Positions 8,551-16,607 are shown, counted from the stretch's first letter. The stretch: DNA of 64,000 nucleotides from Actinomadura rifamycini DSM 43936 (GCF_000425065.1 NZ_AULB01000010.1:248001-312000); one strand, 5' to 3'. Notes: generated by a model not told the origin, from the sequence alone. Numbers and translations: made by a program.

Positions 8551-8986
8551 ACACTCCGTGGCCTTGGCCGCCATTGCCTTGGCCGCCATAGCATCCCAAG
8601 GGACCCGCGAGACCCGAGGACTCGGCCGTTTCATAGGTCCTCGCCTGTGAAACACCGCGCCACCTGCACGCCGTGCAGCGCGTATTTCGTTTCATGGGTT
8701 GTTGCAAACGGCTCGACCCGTGCAACCGCACTGCGGAGCTGCCGTGCCCGGCCGGCGCCGGGGCCGAGCCGGCCGGCACCCGTGCATCGGGTACGCCCGT
8801 CCGCCGGTCGCTGGACACACGAACTGCTTTCCGGCGTTCGCTCCGGGGCCCGGTGTGCGTCGTCGCCGTGGCCTGGGGGTTCGCGGGGGCGGGCCGTGCC
8901 GCCGGGCGCACGCGGGCGGGTCGGGGGCCGGGGTGCGGGGATTGAGGCGCCCGCGCCGGCGCATGAAGCGGGCGCGTCGGGTGACC
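8551..8986. other. Gene-free stretch with four consecutive hairpins
   Basis: No credible reading frame. Four stem-loops lie in a row: 8628-8653 (GTTTCA-t-AGG / CCT-g-TGAAAC), 8664-8678 (CTGCAC / GTGCAG, 3-nt loop), 8701-8726 (GTTGCA..CGG / CCG TGCAAC) and 8744-8779 (about 12 bp, one bulge). The heptamer GTTTCAT recurs at 8628 and 8689. It lies between the kinase stop and the WYL regulator, both on plus. It could be a structured leader, a small RNA or a set of operators; the strand is undetermined. Confidence 0.35.
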
Positions 8987-10108
8987 ATGGAGGGCGTGGA
9001 ACGCGCAGATCGGTTGCTGCTGCTGGTCGCCGAGCTCCGCGGTGCGGCTCCCGAGCCGCTGCGGCCGCGGGAGCTGGCGGACCGGCTGGGGGTCGGTGAG
9101 CGGACGGTGCGGCGGGACCTGGAGCTGCTGGCGGCCGGGGGGCTGCCGGTGCGGGCGGGGCCGGGCGGCGGGCATGTGCTGGAGGAGCCGCCGCGGCCGG
9201 TGGTGGGCGAGGCGGAGTCGCTGACGGGGCCGGTGCGCGACACGCTCGCCGAGGCGGTGCGGACGCGGCGGGTGGTGCGGCTGGCCTACACCGACCGGGC
9301 GGGGGCGCGGACGCTGCGGGACGTGGAGGCGTCGGGGCTGGTGACGGCCCCCCACGGGGAGTACCTGGTGGGGTGGTGCCTGACGCGGGAGGGGCCGCGG
9401 CGGTTCCGGCTGGACCGGATCGGCGCGGCGTACCTGGCGGGCCGGGGCGCGCGGGTGCGGGAGCTGGAGGAGCTGCTGGCGGCGCTGCGGGTGCCGTTGC
9501 CGCGTCCGCCGTTGCCGCGTCCGCCGTCCGCGCCGGACCGGCGGCGGGGGCCGGGCGGGGCGCGCGCGTGGACGCTGGAGCGGGTGGAGCGGGTGCGGGG
9601 GCGGCTGCGGGAGGAGGCGGCGGCCGTCCGGGACGGCGGGGAGGGCGCGGCGGCGCTGCGGGCGGTGGCGGGGCATCTGGCGGAGTGGACGCGGTGGCAG
9701 GCGGCGGCGGTGCGGGCGGCGGCGACGGGCGGTGAGCCGGTGCTGGAGGGGCGCCGTCCGCCGTTCCCGGAGGGGTTCGGGCGGGCGACGACGTACGCGG
9801 CGCGGGAGCGGATGATCCAGGACGCGATGGCGCCGCGGTCGCTGGCGGAGGTGCTGCGGGATCTGCAGGAGGTGCTGGAGGGGGCGGCGCACTGGGCGGC
9901 GGGGTGCGACGACGCGCTGTGGGAGGGGGTGCTGCCGGATCCGCGGCCGTACGGGCCGCCGGGCGGGCCGCGTCCGCTGGCGGAGCTGCTGGCGGGGCCG
10001 CGGGGGCCGCTGGATCATGTGGAGTGGCATCTGGACCGGCTGGGCGAGGGGGCGGTGCCGGACGGGCGGGGGGTGCGGGCGGTGGAGCGCTGCCCGCTGC
10101 GCCCCTGA
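8987..10108 (+). CDS. HTH-WYL transcriptional regulator fused to a DinB-like domain
   Basis: 373 residues from ATG 8987; ATG 8963 and GTG 8996 are also in frame and none has a clear ribosome-binding site. Residues 1-55 are a DeoR/HTH_11-type helix-turn-helix (LADRLGVGERTVRRDLELL). Residues about 80-165 are a WYL domain (RLAYTDRAG, EYLVGWCLTREGPRRFRLDRI). Instead of a WCX domain, the last 180 residues form a helical bundle with HLAEWTRWQ and a terminal DHVEWHLDRLG, the His-bearing pattern of DinB/mycothiol-transferase folds. WYL proteins are ligand-responsive regulators; fusion to a DinB fold would suggest sensing of a metal, thiol or small electrophile. That ligand role is inferred. Confidence 0.7.
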   Translation: MEGVERADRLLLLVAELRGAAPEPLRPRELADRLGVGERTVRRDLELLAAGGLPVRAGPGGGHVLEEPPRPVVGEAESLTGPVRDTLAEAVRTRRVVRLAYTDRAGARTLRDVEASGLVTAPHGEYLVGWCLTREGPRRFRLDRIGAAYLAGRGARVRELEELLAALRVPLPRPPLPRPPSAPDRRRGPGGARAWTLERVERVRGRLREEAAAVRDGGEGAAALRAVAGHLAEWTRWQAAAVRAAATGGEPVLEGRRPPFPEGFGRATTYAARERMIQDAMAPRSLAEVLRDLQEVLEGAAHWAAGCDDALWEGVLPDPRPYGPPGGPRPLAELLAGPRGPLDHVEWHLDRLGEGAVPDGRGVRAVERCPLRP

Positions 10109-10164
10109 CGCGTGGGGCCGACGGGTGCGGACGGGGGCAAAAGGGTGCGGGGGGGGCGTGCGGG

Positions 10165-10680
10165 TCAGGGCCGGTCGGGTGCGGGGCGGGCGGCGGGGCG
10201 GTGGCCGTCGCCGGGGGTGAGCAGCCGGCTGAACCAGACGGTCTTCCCGCCCCCGTCGGTGTCGCCGTGGGCGCGGGTGCCGTAGTCGGTGGCGAGTGCG
10301 GCGACGAGGAGGAGGCCGCGTCCGGCTTCGTCCCAGATGGGGACGTCGGCGGGCGGGGGCGGGGGCGCGGCGGCGCGGCCGTCGGTGACCTCGCCGGTGA
10401 GGCGGCGGCCGGTGAGGCGCAGGCGCAGGCGGACGGGTCCGGTGCCGTGCAGGACGGCGTTGGTGACGAGTTCGTCGACGATGAGGACGACGTCGTCGGC
10501 GTCGTCGGGGTCGGCGACGCGCCAGTCGTGCAGCGCGGCCGCGGTCAGGGCGCGCGCCGCCGCGGCGGCGGCGGGCAGGGCCGGCAGGTCCCAGGAGGCC
10601 GCGCGCGCGTCCGGCCGGGCGGGCCCGTCGGCGTTCCCGATGTCGGCGGTGGTTCCGGTGGTGTCCCCCGCTGTGTCCAC
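10165..10680 (-). CDS. Anti-sigma-factor-type ATP-binding protein (HATPase_c_2)
   Basis: 171 residues from GTG 10680, with GAGGAGAACC just upstream. It is a single GHKL ATPase fold: N box VDELVTNAVLHG at about 70-82, then a G box WDEAGRGLLLVAALA. The N-terminal 30 and C-terminal 25 residues are low-complexity. The family (SpoIIAB/RsbW-like) phosphorylates anti-anti-sigma factors or binds sigma factors; actinomycetes carry many orphan copies like this one. No partner STAS or sigma gene is adjacent. A GTGCAC-CC-GTGCAC palindrome at 10792-10805 lies upstream and could be an operator. Confidence 0.85.
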   Translation of the reverse strand: MDTAGDTTGTTADIGNADGPARPDARAASWDLPALPAAAAAARALTAAALHDWRVADPDDADDVVLIVDELVTNAVLHGTGPVRLRLRLTGRRLTGEVTDGRAAAPPPPPADVPIWDEAGRGLLLVAALATDYGTRAHGDTDGGGKTVWFSRLLTPGDGHRPAARPAPDRP

Positions 10681-10894
10681 TGGTGGTTCTCCTCACCCGT
10701 GCGGTTCCCGGACGGTCGGTGCCGGGACGGTGGTGCCGCCGCGGTCGTCGGCGTCCTGTTCGTCTTCTGGGACGCGGGCGGGGCGGGCGCGGTGCACCCG
10801 TGCACGCAACCGTCACCGCGCGGTGAGGCGAGTGGTGTCGGGCGGTGAGGCGGGCGGCGGGTGAGCGGTGACACGCCGGGCTCGGGGGGCGGGT

Positions 10895-10920
10895 GGAATG
10901 AGCAGTGCCCGGTTGCCGTT
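10895..10920 (+). promoter_or_regulatory. Sigma-R-type promoter (GGAAT-N18-GTT)
   Basis: GGAAT at 10895-10899 and GTT at 10918-10920 are separated by exactly 18 nt, the consensus for SigR/SigH thiol-oxidative-stress sigma factors of actinobacteria. A housekeeping-like -10 (TACAGT, 10920-10925) overlaps it. Predicted transcription start is about 10927-10930. No gene follows on this strand before the terminator at 11061-11108, so it appears to drive a non-coding RNA. Confidence 0.5.
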
Positions 10921-10927
10921 ACAGTGG

Positions 10928-11108
10928 TTGGCGTCGGTGTGGCTTGTGTCCCCCGGGCTCTACCCATCGCCTTCGAGGAATACCGCCGGTCCCTTCGCGG
11001 GCCGGGCCGGAGCTTCGTTGTGCCTTTCGCCGCGAGGCGACCACCACACCGGCCTCGACGCCGTGGCCCCGGCGGGATTTCGGTCCCGCCGGGGCCACGG
11101 CGCTTTTT
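10928..11108 (+). ncRNA. Candidate small non-coding RNA (about 180 nt)
   Basis: Between two minus-strand genes lies a plus-strand unit with promoter, structure and terminator but no convincing reading frame. The 5' end (GGCGTCG 10930-10936, GTGTGG 10937-10942) can pair with CCACAC (11044-11049) and CGACGCC (11056-11062), giving a 13-bp closing helix with a 6-nt bulge. Inside is a 7-bp hairpin at 10986-11005. A perfect intrinsic terminator follows immediately and shares 2 nt with the closing helix. I considered SRP RNA, tmRNA, RNase P, 6S and 6C and saw none of their hallmark sequences. With its sigma-R-type promoter it may be a stress-induced regulator. Confidence 0.45.
11061..11108 (+). terminator. 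Rho-independent terminator of the candidate RNA
   Basis: Perfect 17-bp inverted repeat (11061-11077 / 11084-11100), loop TTTCGG, then five T residues at 11104-11108. The T-run lies only on the plus-strand side, so it ends a plus-strand transcript, although no protein gene precedes it on that strand. Confidence 0.85.
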
Positions 11109-11156
11109 CGTCGCCGCTTCGTGGTCGCCGCGCTCCCCGTCGCCGGGGCCGCGCCG

Positions 11157-11366
11157 TCAGGTGATGGCGGTCGCGATGCCGATCGCGATCGCGGCGACGA
11201 CCGCCAGGACGGCGACGGACGCGGCCGCGATGACCCGGACGCGGCGGCCGCGGCCGGGCCCGCGGTCGCCGAGCCGGGCGAGCCGATGGGCCAGCCGCGG
11301 GTCGTCCTCGCTCAGGCGGACCTCGATCTGGGTGAGGATCCGCTGCTCCTCCATCGACAGCGCCAT
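11157..11366 (-). CDS. DUF3040 small membrane protein
   Basis: 69 residues. ATG 11366 is preferred because GGAGG sits 7 nt upstream; the ATG six bases earlier directly abuts it. The N-terminal MALSMEEQRILTQIE..LSEDDPRLAHRLARL is the recognisable DUF3040 pattern, abundant in actinobacteria and of unknown function. One membrane helix (about residues 43-66, VIAAASVAVLAVVAAIAIGI) ends the protein, so the family motif faces the cytoplasm. It is 60 bp from the GHL10 gene on the same strand but has its own ribosome-binding site. Confidence 0.85.
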   Translation of the reverse strand: MALSMEEQRILTQIEVRLSEDDPRLAHRLARLGDRGPGRGRRVRVIAAASVAVLAVVAAIAIGIATAIT

Positions 11367-11426
11367 GCTCATACCTCCGGGGGGCGGCCGGTCAAGTGAC
11401 TGGTTCTTCCCCACAGATCATGATCA

Positions 11427-13043
11427 TTATCCTTCCGGGGCGGCGGCCGTTGCGCCGCGCGCGGGCGGGCTCTCGCGGTGGTACCGGTCGACGGCGGTGA
11501 CGTAGTAGGTGTAGGTCCGGCCGGGTTCGGCGGTGGGGTCGATGATGCCGCCGCCGCGGACGTCGGCGATGAGCCGGTCGGGGTCGACGGCGGCGCACTC
11601 GTCGCCTTCGCCGTCCACCCGGTACACCGCGTGGGAGGCGGCGTCGGGCGAGGGCTTCCAGCGGACCTCGACGCCGTCGGCGTGGGCGCGCGCGGTGACG
11701 CCGTGCGCGGGCGCGGGCGCGCCGTCGCCTTCCCCGTCGTCGCCGGTGCCGTTGGGGGCGATGACGGGCGGGATGGCGGGGCGGGCGTAGTGCTCGTCGC
11801 GCAGGCGGGTGGCGAACCCGTCGGTGTTGTCCATCAGGTTGGAGGCGCTGAAGTAGACGTCGCCGTCGACTTCGGGGTGCTCGGCGTTGAGGGACAGGTG
11901 CCGGGTGAGCTCGGCGGGGTCGTTCCAGGCGCCGCCCTGCCCGACGCGGTAGGCGCCCTGCCCGATGTAGAGGCGGACGTCGGTGCCCTTGACCTGCTCG
12001 GACCACCAGCCGACGAGTTCGGCGTAGTCGGCGGCGGGGTCCCCGATCGGCCAGTACAGCTGGGGTGTGACGTAGTCGACCCAGCCTTCCTTGATCCAGG
12101 TGCGGGTGTCGGCGTAGACGTCGTCGTGGCTCTGCAGGGCGCGGGTGTCGGACCCGGCGGGGTCGGTGGTGGCGTTGCGCCACACGCCGAACGGGCTGAT
12201 GCCGAACCGGACGTGCGGCTTGGCGGCGTGGATCTTCTCCGAGACGGTCCGCACGAGGGTGTTGACGTTGGCGCGGCGCCAGTCGCCGAGGTCCTGGCCC
12301 TTGCCGTGGGCGCGGTGGGTGGCCTGGTCGGGGAACGCGCCGTCCTCGGGGTAGGGGTAGAAGTAGTCGTCGAAGTGGACGGCGTCGATGTCGTACTTGT
12401 TCACCACGTCAAGGACCGAGGCGGTGACCAGTTCGCGGACCTCGGGGACGCCCGGGTCGTACCACAGGCCGTCGCCGTACTCGCGGACCCATGCGGGGTT
12501 GCGGCGGGCGGGGCTGTCGGGCGCGAGCTTTTTCAGGTCGGTCTGGCGGCTGACGCGGTAGGGGTTGAACCAGGCGTGGAACTCCAGGTTGCGGGCGTGC
12601 GCCTCCTTCAGCAGGAAGTCCAGGACGTCGTAGCCGGGGTCCTTGCCGGGCTCACCGGTGATCCACTGCGACCAGGGCTCGTGCGGGGAGTCGTAGAACG
12701 CGTCGGAGTTGGGGCGGATCTGGACGAACACGGCGTTCATGTTCATCGCGGCGGCGCGGTCGAGCAGGCGGGTGTACTGCTTCTTCTGCTCGGCGGCGGA
12801 CGCGCCGGGGTCCTTGGGCCAGTCGATGTTGCCGACGGTGGCGATCCATATGCCGCGCAGCTCGCGGCCCTTCGCGCCGTCGGGGGCGGGCACGCCGGAG
12901 CATTCGGCGGGGGCCCCCGCGGCGGGCGCGCGGGAGCCGGCGCGCTCGTCGCCGCCGAGCGCGGTCAGGGCGCAGCCGGCGAGCGCGCCCGCCGACACCA
13001 GCGACGCGGCGGCGGCCATCCGGGTTCTGTTCAGCCATGACAT
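11427..13043 (-). CDS. Glycoside hydrolase-like (GHL10/DUF187) lipoprotein with C-terminal FN3-like domain
   Basis: 538 residues. The signal peptide ends in the lipobox GALAGC, so the protein is probably anchored outside the membrane. Residues about 55-380 match the GHL10/YngK family: ELRGIWIATVGNIDWPK, NAVFVQIRPNSDAFYDS, LEFHAWFNPYRVS and the acidic strand IDAVHFDDYFYPYP, where the Asp residues are the presumed catalytic centre of the TIM barrel. Residues about 415-530 are a fibronectin-III-like module (VEVRWKPSPDAASHAVYRV, YTYYVTAVD). The family is thought to act on extracellular or cell-wall glycans; the substrate is unknown here. It is divergent from the radical SAM gene across 227 bp holding a LexA-like box. 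Confidence 0.85.
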   Translation of the reverse strand: MSWLNRTRMAAAASLVSAGALAGCALTALGGDERAGSRAPAAGAPAECSGVPAPDGAKGRELRGIWIATVGNIDWPKDPGASAAEQKKQYTRLLDRAAAMNMNAVFVQIRPNSDAFYDSPHEPWSQWITGEPGKDPGYDVLDFLLKEAHARNLEFHAWFNPYRVSRQTDLKKLAPDSPARRNPAWVREYGDGLWYDPGVPEVRELVTASVLDVVNKYDIDAVHFDDYFYPYPEDGAFPDQATHRAHGKGQDLGDWRRANVNTLVRTVSEKIHAAKPHVRFGISPFGVWRNATTDPAGSDTRALQSHDDVYADTRTWIKEGWVDYVTPQLYWPIGDPAADYAELVGWWSEQVKGTDVRLYIGQGAYRVGQGGAWNDPAELTRHLSLNAEHPEVDGDVYFSASNLMDNTDGFATRLRDEHYARPAIPPVIAPNGTGDDGEGDGAPAPAHGVTARAHADGVEVRWKPSPDAASHAVYRVDGEGDECAAVDPDRLIADVRGGGIIDPTAEPGRTYTYYVTAVDRYHRESPPARGATAAAPEG

Positions 13044-13118
13044 AGCGGTTCATTGTTACCCACTTGTTGCGGTGCTGCGTCCATAACGGCGGGACAACCT
13101 GCGGCGATGTTGCGTTCT

Positions 13119-13134
13119 TCGAACACGTGTTCCA
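13119..13134. promoter_or_regulatory. LexA (SOS) box
   Basis: TCGAAC-ACGT-GTTCCA matches the actinobacterial SOS box TCGAAC-N4-GTTCGA with one mismatch. It lies 137 bp before the radical SAM gene and 76 bp before the start of the divergent GHL10 gene. My recollection is that the mycobacterial homologue of the radical SAM gene (Rv2578c) is also LexA-linked, which would support the site. Confidence 0.6.
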
Positions 13135-13270
13135 TTCTGGTGGGGGTGCCGGCGCGATGACCGGCGGCGACGGCACCCCATCGGTCGAACGCACCGCACG
13201 ACCGCGCACGGGAGCCCGCCCCGCGGGGGCGCGGGCTCCCGGCACGACACGAAGGGACAAGGGGGCCGCA

Positions 13271-14317
13271 ATGCGCTGGGACCACCTGCGGCTCGACGAC
13301 GGCGGCACCGGACGACCGGACGCACCGCTGATCGAACGCCGCGCCGTCACCCGCACGTTCGACACGCCCGGTTTCCGCGGCATGACCTTCTACGAGGTGC
13401 GCGCCCGCACGATCATCAACCGGGTGCCGGACGCGGCGCGGGTGCCGTTCCGGTGGACGATCAACCCCTACCGGGGCTGCTCGCACGCCTGCACGTACTG
13501 CTTCGCGCGCCGCACCCACGAATACCTCGACCTGGACGCCGGCGCCGACTTCGACTCCCGGATCGTGGTGAAGGTCAACGCCGCCGAGCGGGTCCGGGCG
13601 GAGCTGGCCGCGCCGCGGTGGCGGGGCGAGCCGGTCGCGATGGGCACCAACGTCGACTGCTACCAGCGGGCCGAGGGCCGCTACCGGCTGATGCCGGGCA
13701 TCATCACCGCCCTCGCCGACGCCGCGAACCCGTTCTCCCTCCTGACCAAGGGCACGCTGATCCTGCGGGACCTGCCGCTGCTGGCCGACGCCGCCGCCCG
13801 CACCCGCGTCGACACGGCGGTGTCGGTCGGGTCGCCCGACCCCGAACTGGCGCGGCTGGCCGAGCCGGGCGCCCCCGCGCCGCGGCGGCGCCTGGAGGTG
13901 TGCGCCGCGCTGAACGAGGCGGGGGTGGGCTGCTCGGTGCTGATGGGCCCGGTCATCCCCTACCTGTCGGACTCCCCCGCGCAACTGGACGCGGCGGTGC
14001 GGGAGATCGCGGCGGCGGGCGCGACGTCGGTCGCCCCGATCGTCCTGCACCTGCGCCCGGGCGCCCGCGAATGGTTCCTGGGCCGGCTGCGCGAGCACCA
14101 CCCGGACCTGGTCGCCCCCTACGCGCGGCTCTACGGGAGCGGCGCGTACGCCCCCGCGCGGTACCGGCGCGAGATCGCCGCGCGCGTCCGGGAACTTGCC
14201 GAGCGCCACGGGGTGGGAGCGCGGCCGGGCGCCGCGCGCCCGCCCGCGGGCGGCGCGGCCGCGCCCGGCGGCCGGCCCGAGGAGCCGGGCGGGCCCCGGC
14301 AGCTCACGTTGATGTGA
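13271..14317 (+). CDS. Radical SAM protein, Rv2578c family
   Basis: 348 residues from ATG 13271 (MRWDHLRLDD); a purine-rich GGGACAAGGGGG precedes it. The CxxxCxxC cluster is CSHACTYC at about residue 77, preceded by TINPYRGC, typical of the Rv2578c/spore-photolyase-like group. Downstream features are VAMGTNVDCYQRAEGRYRLM, SLLTKGTLILRD, DTAVSVGSPD and PVIPYLSDS. The family appears in DNA-damage contexts but its reaction is unproven. The upstream LexA-like box supports a role in the SOS response. The C-terminal 35 residues are Ala/Pro/Gly-rich and probably disordered. Confidence 0.88.
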   Translation: MRWDHLRLDDGGTGRPDAPLIERRAVTRTFDTPGFRGMTFYEVRARTIINRVPDAARVPFRWTINPYRGCSHACTYCFARRTHEYLDLDAGADFDSRIVVKVNAAERVRAELAAPRWRGEPVAMGTNVDCYQRAEGRYRLMPGIITALADAANPFSLLTKGTLILRDLPLLADAAARTRVDTAVSVGSPDPELARLAEPGAPAPRRRLEVCAALNEAGVGCSVLMGPVIPYLSDSPAQLDAAVREIAAAGATSVAPIVLHLRPGAREWFLGRLREHHPDLVAPYARLYGSGAYAPARYRREIAARVRELAERHGVGARPGAARPPAGGAAAPGGRPEEPGGPRQLTLM

Positions 14318-14405
14318 CCCTCCGCCCGCCCGGCGGACGGCGGCGGGACGGGCGGAGGGCGCGGGGGCGGTGGATGGGGCGGCGGGTTTCGGGTAGCGCG
14401 GAGTC

Positions 14406-14855
14406 ATGGACAGGTTGACTCGCGGGCTGGTCGCCGGCGCCGCCGGAACCAGCGCCCTCAACGTGGTGACGTATCTGGACATGGCGGTGCGGGCGCGCCC
14501 GGCCAGCAGCACCCCCGAGCAGAGCGTGGAGAAGATGGCCGACCTGGCCGGCGTCGGGCTCGGGGCCGAGGACCGCGCCGAGAACCGCAAGGCGGGCCTG
14601 GGCCCGCTGCTGGGCTACGGGACCGGCGCGGGCGCCGCACTGGTCTACGGGCTGCTGGCCGGGCGGCGGCGGATCCCGCTGCCGGCGGCGGCGCTGGCGC
14701 TGACGGGCCTGGCGATGGCGGGCTCGAGCGCCCCGATGACGGCGCTCGGGCTCACCGACCCCCGCACATGGTCGGTGTCGGACTGGCTGATGGACGCGGT
14801 ACCGCACCTGGCGTACGGGGCGGTCGCGGCGGGCGTGTACGCCGCCCTGCGCTGA
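14406..14855 (+). CDS. Small integral membrane protein, conserved in actinobacteria
   Basis: 149 residues. The initiator ATG lies 6 nt after a -10-like TAGCGC and lacks a ribosome-binding site, so a leaderless message is likely. It begins with an amphipathic or membrane segment (LVAGAAGTSALNVVTYLDMAV), has a charged middle (SVEKMADLAGVGL, AEDRAENRKAGL) and ends with three hydrophobic helices. It resembles the YagU/DUF1440-type proteins found near stress genes; I do not know the function. It stands alone between the radical SAM gene and a spermidine-synthase-like gene. Confidence 0.7.
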   Translation: MDRLTRGLVAGAAGTSALNVVTYLDMAVRARPASSTPEQSVEKMADLAGVGLGAEDRAENRKAGLGPLLGYGTGAGAALVYGLLAGRRRIPLPAAALALTGLAMAGSSAPMTALGLTDPRTWSVSDWLMDAVPHLAYGAVAAGVYAALR

Positions 14856-15057
14856 CACCGCCCGAGCCGCGGCCGAGGACGCGGGCCCGCCCGCGGCCGG
14901 TCGGCGCAGGGCGGGCCGCGAGGAGGACCGGACGGTCGTCGGCGGCCGCATCCGCACAGTACGTACCGACCGGCTGCGGGACGCCGAACCCGGAACGCCG
15001 TCCCGGAGGCACCGCCCCGGACACCCCCGTCCCGCGCGCGCCGGTAGGGTCGGGCCC

Positions 15058-15720
15058 ATGACGGCGGAGGTGGTCGAGCGCGCCGCGGGCGTCGGCGGGG
15101 AGCTGGTGCTGCGCCGCGACGGCGCCCACTACGAGATCATCAGCAACGGCGTGTTCCTCATGGACACCCGCGACGGCAGGTCCGAGCGGCTGCTGGTGCG
15201 CGCCGCCGCCGACGGGCTCGCCGCCCCCGCCCGGATGCTGATCGGCGGGCTCGGCGTCGGGTTCTCCCTCGCCGAGGCCCTCGCCCTCCCCCAGATCGCG
15301 CACGTCACCGTCGTCGAACGCGAACCCGCCGTGATCGGCTGGCACCGGTCGCTGCTGCGGCCCTGGTCGCGCGGCGCCCTCGACGACCCCCGCGTCACCG
15401 TCGAACACGCCGACCTGCTCGACGTCCTCACCGGTCCCGCCGCGGGCCGCTACGACGCCCTGTGCCTGGACGTCGACAACGGCCCCGACTGGACCGTCAC
15501 CCCCGGCAACGCCCGCCTCTACGGGCCCGACGGCCTCGCCCTGCTGACGTCCCGGCTGACGCCGCGCGGGACGCTCGCGGTGTGGAGCGCGGGCTCCGCG
15601 CCCGGCTTCGAGGCGCGGCTGCGGGACGCGTTCGCGCGGGTGGAGGCCCTGCCCGTCGAGGTGCCGCGCGGGGAGCCCGACATGGTCTACCTGGCCAAAG
15701 AGCCCGTCCCCGCCGCCTGA
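15058..15720 (+). CDS. Spermidine synthase-like protein (SAM-dependent methyltransferase fold)
   Basis: 220 residues from ATG 15058; TAGGGT ends 7 nt upstream and there is no ribosome-binding site, so it is probably leaderless. The Rossmann nucleotide site is LIGGLGVGFSLAEAL, followed by VTVVEREPAVIGWH (acidic end of the second strand), VEHADLLDVL and YDALCLDVDNGPDW. That order fits spermidine-synthase/polyamine transferase homologues, but the N-terminal tetramerisation domain is short and the aminopropyl-site signature is not evident, so true polyamine synthesis is doubtful. No polyamine genes are nearby. Confidence 0.7.
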   Translation: MTAEVVERAAGVGGELVLRRDGAHYEIISNGVFLMDTRDGRSERLLVRAAADGLAAPARMLIGGLGVGFSLAEALALPQIAHVTVVEREPAVIGWHRSLLRPWSRGALDDPRVTVEHADLLDVLTGPAAGRYDALCLDVDNGPDWTVTPGNARLYGPDGLALLTSRLTPRGTLAVWSAGSAPGFEARLRDAFARVEALPVEVPRGEPDMVYLAKEPVPAA

Positions 15721-15919
15721 CCCGGCACTTGCCCGGCCCCCGGCGATCGCCGGGCCGCCGCCGGTTCCGGGCCGCGCGCGCGGCCCCGCGGCACCGCGGC
15801 GAGCCGAACCGCGGGCGGAACCGACAAAACCGCGGCGGTCGTTTCTGTGGACCGCGACGACCACCGCTCGAGCGCCGTTCGCTAAGTTTCGACCGGACAA
15901 CACCTTTATGGGAGGTTCA

Positions 15920-16531
15920 GTGGCTACTGCCCACGCAGCTCACGCCCACCCGGCCCAGCGCCGCCCCGCCGTGCTGGGCGACCTGCTGCCCGGTTCCCTG
16001 ACCCGCGACGCCGCGCTCATCACCGGATCCGCCGTGTTCGTCGGGATCGCCGCGCAGATCGCCGTCCCGGTGCCCGGCACCCCCGTCCCGGTCACCGGCC
16101 AGACGTTCGCGGTCCTGCTGGCCGGCGCCGCCCTCGGCCCCGCCCGCGCCGCCCTGGGCATGGCCCTGTACCTGCTCGCCGGGATCGCCGGCGTCCCGTG
16201 GTTCACCGACGGGTCGTCCGGCGCGGGCGCCCCCAGCCTCGGCTACGTCATCGGGTTCATCGTCGCGGCCGCCGTCGTCGGCCGCCTCGCCGGCCGCGGC
16301 GGCGACCGCACCCCGCTGCGCACCGCCGCCACCATGCTCACCGGCACCGTGATCATGTACGCGGCCGGAGTGCCCTACCTCATGGCGGCACTGGGCGTCG
16401 ACCTCGGCCGCGCCCTGGACCTCGGCGTCGTACCCTTCCTGGCCGGCGACGCCCTGAAGGTGCTCGCCGCCGCCGCGCTGCTGCCGGCCGCGTGGCGGCT
16501 CACCGGCGCGGGCCGCGACCGGTCCGCCTGA
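15920..16531 (+). CDS. bioY: BioY biotin transporter substrate-binding (S) component
   Basis: 203 residues. GTG 15920 is preferred because GGGAGG is 4-5 nt upstream; the in-frame ATG 15908 overlaps that site. Six membrane segments carry the BioY signatures: VPVPGTPVPVTGQTFAVLL (the biotin-pocket loop), GAALGPARAALGMALYLLAG, and GYVIGFIVAAAVVGRLA. BioY proteins import biotin alone or with the ECF energising module BioMN; no energy-coupling genes are adjacent, so it may work solo or use a shared ECF module. A strong hairpin follows at 16563-16607. Confidence 0.93.
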   Translation: MATAHAAHAHPAQRRPAVLGDLLPGSLTRDAALITGSAVFVGIAAQIAVPVPGTPVPVTGQTFAVLLAGAALGPARAALGMALYLLAGIAGVPWFTDGSSGAGAPSLGYVIGFIVAAAVVGRLAGRGGDRTPLRTAATMLTGTVIMYAAGVPYLMAALGVDLGRALDLGVVPFLAGDALKVLAAAALLPAAWRLTGAGRDRSA

Positions 16532-16562
16532 CGGCCCGCCCCGCCCCGGCACCCGCCGGGAC

Positions 16563-16607
16563 CGGCCCGGCGCGCGAACGCGGCACCCGCCGCCGCGCGC
16601 CGGGCCG
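16563..16607 (+). terminator. Hairpin terminator after bioY
   Basis: Perfect 14-bp arms (16563-16576 and 16594-16607) with a 17-nt loop, 31 bp after the bioY stop. There is no T-run, as is common for actinomycete terminators. It isolates bioY from menF. Confidence 0.5.

Noticed and set aside
8699..8986. Longer N-terminus of the WYL regulator
   Set aside because: The extension is Arg/Pro/Gly-rich, covers the hairpin cluster and is not protein-like.
10928..11060. Known RNA families (SRP RNA, tmRNA, RNase P, 6S, 6C, c-di-AMP riboswitch)
   Set aside because: None of the hallmark conserved loops could be found; no downstream gene exists for a riboswitch.
13119..13134. Member of the men operator family (TTCGAAC...GTTC)
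   Set aside because: Half-site spacing is 4 bp and not 2 bp, and it fits the LexA consensus better.
15058..15720. Genuine spermidine synthase
   Set aside because: The aminopropyltransferase signature and N-terminal domain are not evident, so only the fold is claimed.
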